Below are positions 25,501 to 32,140 of a stretch of 64,000 nucleotides of DNA, in pieces. The stretch comes from Baylisascaris procyonis (lineage: Eukaryota > Nematoda > Chromadorea > Rhabditida > Ascarididae): NCBI GenBank assembly GCA_037389465.1, contig JAZARR010000154.1:4712001-4776000 (forward strand), written 5' to 3'. The notes below the pieces were generated by a model that made no database searches, was not told the origin of the DNA, and saw only the letters and a list, made by a program, of their open reading frames with translations. A program made the translations under genes and the position numbers. Each line of letters begins with the position of its first letter. Position 1 is the first letter of the stretch.

Positions 25501-28500
25501 TAGAGCGGGAGATGGGGGAGGGGGAGGAGACAGTATGCAACACAGCCATGAAAATATTTTGGATCGTGAAGTTGGGGAAAGGCAGGAAAAATAAAGAGTA
25601 AACCTGGTCGTAATCATGTAAAAATGCCGTAGAGCGGGAGATGGGGAGGGGGGAGGAGACAGTATGCAACACAGCCATGAAAATATTTTGGATCGTGAAG
25701 TTGGGGAAAGGCAGGAAAAATAAAGAGTAAACCTGGTCGTAATCGGGTAAAAATGTCGTAGAGCGGGAGATGGGGGGAGGGGGGAGGAGACAGTATGCAA
25801 CACAGCCATGAAAATATTTTGGATCGTGGAGTTGGGGAAAGGCAGGAAAAATAAAGAGTAAACCCGGTCGTAATCGGGTAAAAATGCCGTAGAGCGGGAG
25901 ATAGGGGAGGGGGAGGAGAGTATGCAACACAGCCATGAAAATATTTTGGATCGTGAAGTTGGGGAAAGGCAGGAAAAATAAAGAGTAAACTGGTCGTGAT
26001 CGGGTAAAAATGTCGTAGAGCAGAAGATGGGGGAGGGGGAAGAGATATGTGTGCAACACAGCCATGAAAATATTTTGGATCGTGAAGTTGGGGAAAGGCA
26101 GGAAAAATAAAGAGTAAACCTGGTCGTGATCGGGTAAAAATGTCGTAGAGCGGGAGATGGGGAAGGGGGAGGAGATAGTCTGCAACACAGCCATGAAAAT
26201 ATTTTGGATCGTGAAGTTGGGGAAAGGCAGGAAAAATAAAGAGTAAACCTGGTCGTAATCGGGTAAAAATGTCGTAGAGCGGGAGATGGGGGAAGGGGGA
26301 GGAGACAGTGTGCAACACAGCCATGAAAATATTTTGGATCGTGGAGTTGGGGAAAGAAAGGAAAAATAAATAGTAAACCTGGTCGTGATCGGGTAGAAAT
26401 GGTAGAGCGGGAGATGGGGGAGGGGGAGGAGGCAGTATGGAACACAGCCATGAAAATATTTTGGATCGTGGAGTTGGGGAAAGGGAGGAAAAATAAAGAG
26501 TAAACTTGGTCGTGGTCGGGTAAAGATGTCGTAGAGCGGGAGATAGGGGAGGGGGAGGAGATAGTGTGCAACACAGCCATGAAAATATTTTGGATCGTGG
26601 AGTTGGGGAAGGAAGGAAAAAAAAGAGTAAACCTGGTCGTGATCGGGTAAAAATGGTAGAGCGGGAGATGGGGGAGGGGGAGGAGGCAGTATGGAACACA
26701 GCCATGAAAATATTTTGGATCGTGGAGTTGGGGAAAGGGAGGAAAGATAAAGAGTAAACTTGGTCGTGATCGGGTAAAAATGTCGTAGAGCTGGAGATAG
26801 GGGAGGGGGGAGGAGATATGTGTGCAACACAGCCATGAAAATATTTTGGATCGTGGAGTTGGGGAAAGGCAGGAAAAATAAAGAGTAAACCTGGTCGTGA
26901 TCGGGTAAAAATGTCGTAGAGCAGAAGATGGGGGAGGGGGAGAGATATGTGTGCAACACAGCCATAAAAATATTTTGGATCGTGGAGTTGGGGAAAGGCA
27001 GGAAAAATAAAGAGCAAACCTGGTCGTGATCGGGTAAAAATGTCGTAGAGCAGAAGATGGGGGGAAGGGGGAAGAGATATGTGTGCAACACAGCCATGAA
27101 AATATTTTGGATCGTGAAGTTGGGGAAAGGCAGGAAAAATAAAGAGTAAACCTGGTCGTAATCGGGTAAAAATGTCGTAGAGCGGGAGATGGGGAAGGGG
27201 GAGGAGATATGTGTGCAACACAGCCATGAAAATATTTTGGATCGTGGAGTTGGGGAAAGGCAGGAAAAATAAAGAGTAAACCTGGTCGTAATCGGGTAAA
27301 AATGTCGTAGAGCGGGAGATGGGGGGGGGGAGGAGACAGTGTGCAACACAGCCATGAAAATATTTTGGATCGTGGAGTTGGGGAAAGAGAGGAAAAATAA
27401 ATAGTAAACCTGGTCGTGATCGGGTAAAAATGTCGTAGAGCGGGAGATGGGGGGAAGGGGGAGGAGACAGTATGCAACAGAGCCATGAAAATATTTTGGA
27501 TCGTGGAGTTGGGGAAGGGTAGGAAAAATAAAGAGTAAACTTGGTCGTGATCGGGTAAAAATGTCGTAGAGCGGAGATAGGGGAGGGGGAGGAGATATGT
27601 GTGCAACACAGCCATGAAAATATTTTGGATCGTGGAGTTGGGGAAAGGCAGGAAAAATAAAGAGTAAACCTGGTCGTGATCGGGTAAAAATGTCGTAGAG
27701 CGGGAGATGGGGGAGGGGGAGGAGGCAGTATGCAACACAGCCATGAAAATATTTTGGATCGTGGAGTTGGGGAAGGGCAGGAAAAATAAAGAGTAAACTT
27801 GGTCGTGATCGGGTAAAAATGTCGTAGAGCGGGAGATGGGGAAGGGGAAGAGATATGTGTGCAACACAGCCATGAAAATATTTTGGATCGTGGAGTTGGG
27901 GAAAGGCAGGAAAAATAAAGAGCAAACCTGGTCGTGATCGGGTAAAAATGTCGTAGAGCAGAAGATGGGGGGAGGGGGGAAGAGATATGTGTGCAACACA
28001 GCCATGAAAATATTTTGGATCGTGGAGTTGGGGAAAGGCAGGAAAAATAAAGAGTAAACCTGGTCGTAATCGGGTAAAAATGTCGTAGAGCGGGAGATGG
28101 GGAGGGGGAGGAGATATGTGTGCAACACAGCCATGAAAATATTTTGGATCGTGAAGTTGGGGAAAGGCAGGAAAAATAAAGAGTAAACCTGGTCGTAATC
28201 GGGTAAAAATGTCGTAGAGCGGGAGATGGGGGAGGGGGAGGAGACAGTATGCAACACAGCCATGAAAATATTTTGGATCGTGGAGTTGGGGAAGGGCAGG
28301 AAAAATAAAGAGTAAACTTGGTCGTGATCGGGTAAAAATGTCGTAGAGCGGGAGATAGGGGAGGGGGGAGGAGATATGTGTGCAACACAGCCATGAAAAT
28401 ATTTTGGATCGTGAAGTTGGGGAAAGGCAGGAAAAATAAAGAGTAAACCTGGTCGTAATCGGGTAAAAATGTCGTAGAGCGGGAGATGGGGGGAGGGGGA

Positions 28501-31500
28501 GGAGACAGTATGCAACACAGCCATGAAAATATTTTGGATCGTGAAGTTGGGGAAAGGCAGGAAAAATAAAGAGTAAACCTGGTCGTAATCGGGTAAAAAT
28601 GCCGTAGAGCGGGAGATAGGGGAGGGGGGAGGAGACAGTATGCAACACAGCCATGAAAATATTTTGGATCGTGAAGTTGGGGAAAGGCAGGAAAAATAAA
28701 GAGTAAACCTGGTCGTAATCGGGTAAAAATGTCGTAGAGCGGGAGATGGGGAGGGGGGAGGAGACAGTATGCAACACAGCCATGAAAATATTTTGGATCG
28801 TGAAGTTGGGGAAAGGCAGGAAAAATAAAGAGTAAACCTGGTCGTAATCGGGTAAAAATGCCGTAGAGCGGGAGATAGGGGAGGGGGGAGGAGACAGTAT
28901 GCAACACAGCCATGAAAATATTTTGGATCGTGAAGTTGGGGAAAGGCAGGAAAAATAAAGAGTAAACCTGGTCGTGATCGGGTAAAAATGCCGTAGAGCG
29001 GGAGATGGGGGAGGGGGAGGAGACAGTATGCAACACAGCCATGAAAATATTTTGGATCGTGAAGTTGGGGAAAGGCAGGAAAAATAAAGAGTAAACCTGG
29101 TCGTAATCATGTAAAAATGCCGTAGAGCGGGAGATAGGGGAGGGGGGAGGAGACAGTATGCAACACAGCCATGAAAATATTTTGGATCGTGAAGTTGGGG
29201 AAAGGCAGGAAAAATAAAGAGTAAACCTGGTCGTAATCGGGTAAAAATGTCGTAGAGCGGGAGATGGGGGAGGGGGAGGAGACAGTATGCAACACAGCCA
29301 TGAAAATATTTTGGATCGTGAAGTTGGGGAAAGGCAGGAAAAATAAAGAGTAAACCCGGTCGTAATCGGGTAAAAATGCCGTAGAGCGGGAGATAGGGGA
29401 GGGGGGAGGAGACAGTATGCAACGCAGCCATGAAAATATTTTGGATCGTGAAGTTGGGGAAAGGCAGGAAAAATAAAGAGTAGACCTGGTCGTGATCGGG
29501 TAAAAATGTCGTAGAGCAGAAGATGGGGGAGGGGGAAGAGATATGTGTGCAACACAGCCATGAAAATATTTTGGATCGTGAAGTTGGGGAAAGGCAGGAA
29601 AAATAAAGAGTAAACCTGGTCGTGATCGGGTAAAAATGCCGTAGAAATTCTTAGAAAATTTATTGTGTAGCACATTCTTTATATACAGTTATCGGTCATT
29701 AACTAATCTATTTCAGCTTTGATAATGGAGGAGCAAGCACTCGACTTGAGCGACGAAACGCAAAAAGCTGCGATGTTAGCGGAAGCGTTATGTCTACATA
29801 AGGCTGCTCTATCGCACTATCAGCGTAGATTTGGCGACGAGAATGTCCACACAGCAAAAAACTACGGCAACATTGGTCGACTTTATCAGTCTATGGGCTT
29901 GTTTGAGGTAAGCATTATCCCTTGCTTCCAGATTGATAAGCCTGTCAGATATAGGCGAATGCAGTCTTGCCCGGATTAGTGTGATCCGAATTTGGCATGT
30001 AAGTGGTGTCCAGGCTCACGAACAGGGATTTGAAGTTACCAAAGGAGGCCACTTGCTGGTATGTGTTCGTGGTGGTACTATCCCGCATATACTCCATAAG
30101 GATGATAATACTTTCAATGCATTGCGGATGTCACTGTCGTGAAAAAAGTTTTAAAATTTACAGCTTAATAGGCTTGTCCCAACATTTTTTTGCAGCTGAT
30201 CGACCCAGCTAGTTGGCTAGCTAATATTTGGTGTCTGTCAGCAGAACGATTGTGCGAGCGGAGTTTTATGCATCTTCCATCTATACTGACATTCGTTTGC
30301 GCAGTTCCTAAGGATATCGAAATTTTTATAAAAAATCGAGCCTTTTTTATACTGCACATTGAGAAGGGAAAGGAGATAAATGCAATCACTGGATTCTGCA
30401 TAAAGTGTTAGTTTTTTTTTGTGCCGATATGTTTCATATTTTTCGAGTTTCCCAGTTGACAATCTTTGTTGGAATGAGGCAGAAATGTAACGTGTTTGGG
30501 CAGCAAAAGTTTCCGTAAAGGAGAAAGTGGGGGGGGGGGTGTACCTTAATCGAATAAAGATGCATGGATTGCAGCTGTCGGAGGAAATGCATAAGAAGGC
30601 AATCGCGATAAAGACACGTGTTCTCGGAGAGGATGATTACGAGACAGCACTAAGTATGGGCCACTTGGCCGCACTTTACACGCACGATATGGACCGACAG
30701 GAAGAGGCCAGAGACCTCTATTTGAAAAGTATACACATCGGTTCGTTTATGTTTACCTTATTAGGTTTTTATGGTGCCTCCAGTGCTCGCCAATGGTGCA
30801 CAATTTTTTTATGGGTTTTGAATTTTATTTATAGGTTTTATGGGTTTAGTTTTTGAATGGTAGGTAAGAGACACAATTTGTAGACGATAAGCATTCGTAC
30901 TGGTATGAATGCTCGCAAGAGAAGTCGGCACGATATGCGTTCTTTGCATTTTGCACGTCTCATAGTGCAATTTATTTGTTTGCCAGGAGTTATAAAATAT
31001 GAGTGTCGTTGCCTCAATAATCTGTCATTTTTGGAAAATGCCGAAATTTGTGCTGCACATCTGTCAGGTATGCATCCCTTTTCTAGAAATGTGATGAGGT
31101 CTCGTAACTGTTCTATACAGTTTAGGTGTGCTGACAGTTCAGTAGCAGTCTAGTATGAATAAGGAAACGAGGATTTGTCGCTTACCCCCTTATAGTGATT
31201 TGCAACAAAACGGTATAACGTTTCCGAGTACTAAGGGAAAAAGGTGTATAAACAGGTTTGGAAACGCACTATGTTTGTTGAATTTCAGCCGCATTTTGCT
31301 TCATTTTTTATGTTTGTCGATTTTGCTTTATTCATACAGCTAATATCTTTATTGTTGGGTGCTGAGAGCTTCGCATAGTAGTGTAAAAGAAATCAATACT
31401 GTCGCATATCTTTCAATTCTGCGCAGGAACGAAACTCGAATCGTGCACCAGCTGATGCGAGGTTTGATGTCAAAACATTTAGACAGTGGAGATGGTAGAA

Positions 31501-31933
31501 GATTAGGGTAGTTCCGTAATGAAATTCTTTGTTGCATTGAACATTGTTACTTCGGAGTCATCTCACTGGATCGCCAGTAATATCTGATCGACGAATAGCC
31601 CGATTTTTATTGTTGTTTTCAGCGTTGAAAATGTTTGGCGAATCGTTCACTGGTCTTGAGTATGACTATCGTGGATTGTTGCGTGTTTATGGCAAGCTTG
31701 GTGATATGGAGCAGGCGGATGTCTATCGGATGAAGTTAATCGATTGGGAGTTCGCACGTAATCGGAGTCTCGCCGAAGAATCAACAGGCACATGGGCAGA
31801 AATACCCACCGATCCCATCGAAACGGCATCTGACGTTGCTCGTGAATGTCTTGAGGCGTTGACTGCATCTGGTTTTATCAACGAAAGCCCTTTCGAATGT
31901 AACAGCACACAGAAACGATTTGGTGGCACATGA
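3242..31933 (+). CDS. APPBP2: APPBP2 (PAT1)-like TPR protein, multi-exon gene
   Basis: Whole-gene entry. Exons supported by sequence: 3242-3405, 4244-4503, 5126-5321, 5884-6044, 7715-7844, 8277-8325 (tentative), damaged pieces at 14639-14854, 14864-14929 and about 14980-15111, then 16041-16124, 16752-16836, 29717-29907, 30575-30740 and 31623-31933 (stop TGA). Splice phases agree across the well-preserved junctions, and the product follows human APPBP2 (about 585 aa) nearly end to end: VVDNF for VVDNY, CQLG, a gapless HQIYQTL stretch for HHCFQAL, DHMLIASSQRMKALIMEE, TAKNYGNIGRLYQSM, GLEYDYRGLL. Known of the family: APPBP2 is a kinesin-light-chain-like TPR protein that binds the basolateral sorting signal of APP and acts as a substrate receptor for a CUL2 ubiquitin ligase. 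Inferred: the same role here. Oddities: an Ala-rich N-terminal extension, 18 kb of minisatellite in two introns, and a scrambled central part. As assembled, no intact central open frame can be drawn. Confidence 0.85.
3406..4243 (+). other. Intron 1 of the APPBP2-like gene
   Basis: Bounded by GTAAGC and TTTCAG. It holds overlapping open frames on both strands (3609-3980 plus, 3536-3835 minus). The minus frame reads protein-like in parts (NINWAAIRREQKRQRS), which could be an old transposon scrap, but I do not recognise a family. Confidence 0.4.
5126..5321 (+). CDS. APPBP2: APPBP2-like gene exon 3
   Basis: Exon after acceptor ATATTTCAG, ending AAG AG|gtttga. It reads SLLSLTVTVVVDNF, then FRQEVRFLPSEVLFEIY, then CQLGYEWCNLDIFHR and MLMLKSKR. 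This follows residues of about 12-70 of human APPBP2 (VVDNY, RDIRSLPENIQFDVYYKLY, CQLGSEFCELEVFAKVL, RALDKR) almost without gaps. Phase 1 at the start and phase 2 at the end match the neighbouring exons. Running past 5321 in frame gives a stop after 13 codons, which supports the donor. Confidence 0.85.
5322..5883 (+). other. Intron 3 of the APPBP2-like gene
   Basis: Bounded by GTTTGA and TTTTAAG. It contains a short imperfect direct repeat of about 20 bp (ATTCCGTATATCAGCTT near 5634 and ATTCCGAACGTCAGCTT near 5669), plus an alternative acceptor TTTTTTGCAG at about 5845. Using that acceptor would open a second frame that stops within the exon, so 5884 is preferred. Confidence 0.5.
5884..6044 (+). 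CDS. APPBP2: APPBP2-like gene exon 4
   Basis: Acceptor CTGATTTTAAG; donor ATG G|gttcgt. The first base completes the Arg codon left by exon 3, giving KR-VEIHQIYQTLVRTG, which aligns without gaps to human KR-HLLHHCFQALMDHG. It continues with LIAVAKQRVDWLLSDPSW and YELEMLYDFTLEM. The gapless run over more than 25 residues across the splice junction supports both the acceptor and the frame. Confidence 0.8.
6489..6569 (-). mobile_element. Reverse-transcriptase scrap of a non-LTR retrotransposon
   Basis: The minus strand reads SDMKQLQRRFNEAGLEMDL followed by SKTKWMQN. The pattern L-x-x-x-F/A-x-x-x-G-L-x-M/L-x-L/N-x-x-K-T-K-x-M is the conserved stretch just after the catalytic YADD box in non-LTR reverse transcriptases. 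Only about 27 codons are recognisable, and the frame does not continue into further RT motifs on either side, so this is a fossil fragment inside an intron and antisense to the host gene. The upstream (5') end abuts the left arm of the adjacent hairpin. Confidence 0.6.
6563..6656. repeat. Long near-perfect inverted repeat (hairpin)
   Basis: Left arm 6573-6596 and right arm 6623-6646 are 24 nt each. They pair with 21 Watson-Crick pairs, two G-U pairs (in RNA) and one A-C mismatch, around a 26-nt loop. After a symmetrical 5-nt internal loop a further TGTCT/AGACA pair block (6563-6567 with 6652-6656) extends the stem. The core of the arms is TTGGGGGCTCAACCGG. In the sense pre-mRNA this would fold like a miRNA precursor; it could equally be a fold-back transposon or a MITE remnant. 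Confidence 0.65.
7715..7844 (+). CDS. APPBP2: APPBP2-like gene exon 5
   Basis: Acceptor GTTGTTACAG; donor TAC TG|gtgggt. With the G from exon 4 it reads GVFLLEACSYNWAGEALMYC, then HCLLLKFPLRARWRQQ and KLFELNY. This follows human GGFLSDAGWYSDAEKVFLSC and the TPR-like helix pair after it (Trp and the S/G-x-A/E-E register are kept). Phase 1 in and phase 2 out agree with the neighbours. Confidence 0.75.
7845..8276 (+). other. Intron 5 of the APPBP2-like gene
   Basis: Bounded by GTGGGT and GGCTGTTTTAAG if exon 6 is real. I see no coding segment, repeat or RNA gene in it. Confidence 0.4.
8277..8325 (+). CDS. APPBP2: Probable exon 6 of the APPBP2-like gene, ends at an in-frame TGA
   Basis: After acceptor TTTTAAG the first base completes TGG from exon 5. 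The frame reads YQMGEYKHPFDMQLEH and then TGA (8326-8328). The human counterpart is the segment NGNCKYHLGEETFKLAQ (G-x-x-K-x-H register). No GT donor exists before the stop, so either the exon is wrongly assembled, the stop is a sequencing error with a donor at ATCG|gttgtg just downstream, or this is a chance match. Support is one short alignment plus phase. Confidence 0.4.
8857..14397. repeat. 38-bp minisatellite, about 145 tandem copies
   Basis: Head-to-tail array of a 38-bp unit, readable as ACGAGTGTTTTATGGCATAA followed by CAACATTCGTTATGTTTG. Copies are almost identical. The main variation is CATTCG versus CACTCG. Rarer types are CACTCATG (4-nt deletion near 9529, 10013, 10768, 10844, 12771), CGTTGTTTG (near 10960, 13500) and GGCATTACAAC (near 14017, 14207). 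Each unit contains a perfect dyad TTATG-G-CATAA, and the C variant adds ACACTCG-N10-CGAGTGT. The array lies in an intron of the APPBP2-like gene. The right edge is sharp (GTGTTTTATGGC|GGAAGAAC), and degraded copies continue for another 2.5 kb. It has direct repeats but no unique spacers, so it is not CRISPR. No coding capacity. Confidence 0.97.
14639..14854 (+). CDS. APPBP2: Damaged TPR exon of the APPBP2-like gene
   Basis: Reads ARNYLPSLYFALFMFEKEF, then SWLFDECFMTMKHFISVYA, then NIRYVSASVIRNLSNED before a stop. It resembles the human stretch ALYGELCALLFAKSHYDEA, YKWCIEAMKEI and DVLRQASKACVVK. Parts of the match (FDECFM, NIRYV, and probably LFMFEKEF) are literally encoded by 38-bp repeat words, so the original exon sequence has been replaced or contaminated there. 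No clean splice sites are visible. Confidence 0.4.
   Translation, partial: ARNYLPSLYFALFMFEKEFVFHKPQSWLFDECFMTMKHFISVYADDNLSALNIRYVSASVIRNLSNEDYVD
14864..14929 (+). CDS. APPBP2: APPBP2-like coding segment around VYLIAYEHPQL
   Basis: The frame reads DFRLLLKGVYLIAYEHPQL, matching human QLIKHAVYLARDHFGSKHPKY with a small deletion. The family motif HP that begins the next TPR is present. Downstream the frame runs into a 38-bp repeat word (TATGTTTTATGGCA) and is lost. No acceptor or donor with correct phase is visible, so boundaries are those of the similarity only. Confidence 0.5.
14980..15111 (+). CDS. APPBP2: Possible damaged TPR exon ending at a good donor
   Basis: Scattered in-frame words resemble the human segment LNVDNICQSVAIYQAALDIR: GNDAQSS near 14996 and RNMLSMFM just before an excellent donor A|gtaagt at about 15111. 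At least two frame changes and two repeat words separate them. The donor phase (1) suits the next recognised exon, which should begin a few residues before FGPLSVRMALED. Weak on its own; listed because order and register fit the gene. Confidence 0.3.
15345..15610 (-). CDS. Hypothetical antisense open frame inside the scrambled zone
   Basis: From ATG at 15610 (minus strand) the frame reads MDALEPNVLQEVARRLASK, then KGEKQSGFRKSLSNEKRHIE and ARIIGKQNEQRNAFRIFIET. The composition is that of a charged helical protein, much more protein-like than any plus-strand frame here. A 38-bp repeat word (near 15512-15530) interrupts it, and below 15345 the frame turns into repeat sequence. I recognise no family. 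It could be an exon of a gene nested antisense in the APPBP2-like intron, a retroposed fragment, or chance. Confidence 0.3.
16041..16124 (+). CDS. APPBP2: APPBP2-like exon: FGPLSVRMALEDVAYALY
   Basis: Reads FGPLSVRMALEDVAYALYNE then YGTGNFQQ, ending at donor CAA|gtaggt. The human counterpart is VFG, then HVATAHEDLAYSSYVHQYSSGKF. The A-x-E-D-V/L-A-Y core and the G-x-F end are conserved. Upstream, the frame meets TAA at 16035 with no AG acceptor between, and the bases there (TTATGGTGTAACAA) resemble the 38-bp unit, so the true 5' part of this exon has been lost or overwritten. Confidence 0.7.
16752..16836 (+). CDS. APPBP2: APPBP2-like exon: ELANRAVEINKKLL and DHMLIASSQRMK
   Basis: Reads ELANRAVEINKKLLSKDHML then IASSQRMK, ending AAA G|gtttaa. 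The human counterpart is HAERAIGIITHILPEDHLLL then ASSKRVKA. The phase-1 donor joins exactly to the next exon at 29717, giving K-A-L-I-M-E-E (human K-A-L-I-L-E-E). The acceptor AATTGTAG at 16750 is out of phase by the preceding donor, again suggesting local sequence damage. Confidence 0.8.
16962..29645. repeat. 130-bp minisatellite, about 100 tandem copies, purine-rich on the plus strand
   Basis: Unit of roughly 125-132 bp beginning AACACAGCCATGAAAATATT and containing GGATCGTGGAGTTGGGGAAA, AGAGTAAACCTGGTCGTGAT, CGGGTAAAAATGTCGTAGAG, then a variable G-rich tract such as GGGAGATGGGGGAGGGGGAG. Length differences come mostly from the G tract and a TGTCG/TGG deletion. Subtypes differ in GCGGGAG, GCAGAAG, GGTGGAG or GCTGGAG and in GATATGTGTGC, GACAGTATGC or GGCAGTATGG. 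The array fills most of the intron 16837-29716 of the APPBP2-like gene. A degraded unit at 16905-16960 is fused to 38-bp repeat words. The last unit breaks off after GTAGAAATTC near 29648. Each unit contains the palindrome AAAATATTTT. The minus strand is nearly stop-free in all frames, which creates very long spurious open frames. Confidence 0.97.
29717..29907 (+). CDS. APPBP2: APPBP2-like exon: TPR with TAKNYGNIGRLYQSM
   Basis: Acceptor ATCTATTTCAG; donor GAG|gtaagc. Together with the G from 16836 it reads ALIMEEQALDLSDETQKAAM, LAEALCLHKAALSHYQRRFG, then NVHTAKNYGNIGRLYQSMGL. Human APPBP2 has ALILEEIAIDCHNKE, LLQEAHDLHLSSLQLAKKAF and NVQTAKHYGNLGRLYQSMRK. This is a kinesin-light-chain-type TPR. 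Phase 1 in, phase 0 out. The strongest single piece of family evidence in the window. Confidence 0.92.
29908..30574 (+). other. Intron before the penultimate APPBP2-like coding exon
   Basis: Bounded by GTAAGC and GGATTGCAG. It has a G-run of nine at about 30530. Small open frames on both strands (for example 30165-30401 minus) show nothing recognisable. Confidence 0.6.
30575..30740 (+). CDS. APPBP2: APPBP2-like exon: TPR with EEMHKKAIAIK
   Basis: Acceptor GGATTGCAG; donor ATC G|gttcgt. Reads LSEEMHKKAIAIKTRVLGED, DYETALSMGHLAALYTHDMD, then EEARDLYLKSIHI. The human counterpart is EAEEMHIKAIQIKEQLLGQE, DYEVALSVGHLASLYNYDMN and NAEKLYLRSIAIG. Phase 0 in and phase 1 out fit both neighbours. Confidence 0.92.
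30741..31622 (+). other. Last intron of the APPBP2-like gene
   Basis: Bounded by GTTCGT and TTGTTTTCAG. No repeats, RNA genes or protein motifs seen. Confidence 0.6.
31623..31933 (+). CDS. APPBP2: APPBP2-like terminal exon with stop
   Basis: Acceptor GTTGTTTTCAG. With the preceding G it reads ALKMFGESFTGLEYDYRGLL, RVYGKLGDMEQADVYRMKLI, then DWEFARNRSLAEE, ending EC-NSTQKRFGGT and TGA. Human APPBP2 ends with KKLFGEGYSGLEYDYRGLI, KLYNSIGNYEKVFEYHNVL and SNWNRLRDR plus a divergent tail with TSPQSTEEVVQSFL. The local counterpart is DPIETASDVARECLEAL, so even the tail helix is recognisable. The C-terminus is longer than the human one by a short polar tail. Confidence 0.92.
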
Positions 31934-32134
31934 AACTGTCGCCACCGATTGACATATTTTGAGTGCCCGAAGGTACGGTCATGCGGACGCTCAGGCACTG
32001 TAAAGTTGTCGATGATATTTTAGACATACTACGATGTATACCGCGAGTTGTAAATACACCCTATTATTTTTCCACGTGCTGTAATATGTGATGTTTCAAT
32101 TTTCTTCTGATTTTGCTTTTATTCATCTGGATTT

Positions 32135-32140
32135 ATTAAA
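32135..32140 (+). promoter_or_regulatory. Possible polyadenylation signal ATTAAA of the APPBP2-like gene
   Basis: ATTAAA lies 202 bp after the stop codon and is followed by a T-rich stretch. It is a common variant of AATAAA. No canonical AATAAA is closer, so this is the best candidate for the 3' end, but a six-base motif in AT-rich DNA is weak evidence. Confidence 0.35.

Noticed and set aside
20620..26757. Short plus-strand frames within the 130-bp array (for example 21787-21978 and 26566-26757)
   Set aside because: Identical repeat translations; useful only as markers of the higher-order repeat.
19442..29431. Minus-strand open frame of more than 3300 codons, and similar frames of 600-2600 codons nearby
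   Set aside because: They are translations of the 130-bp minisatellite. The same peptides appear in rotating frames, no domain is recognisable, and exons of the plus-strand gene flank the array in phase.
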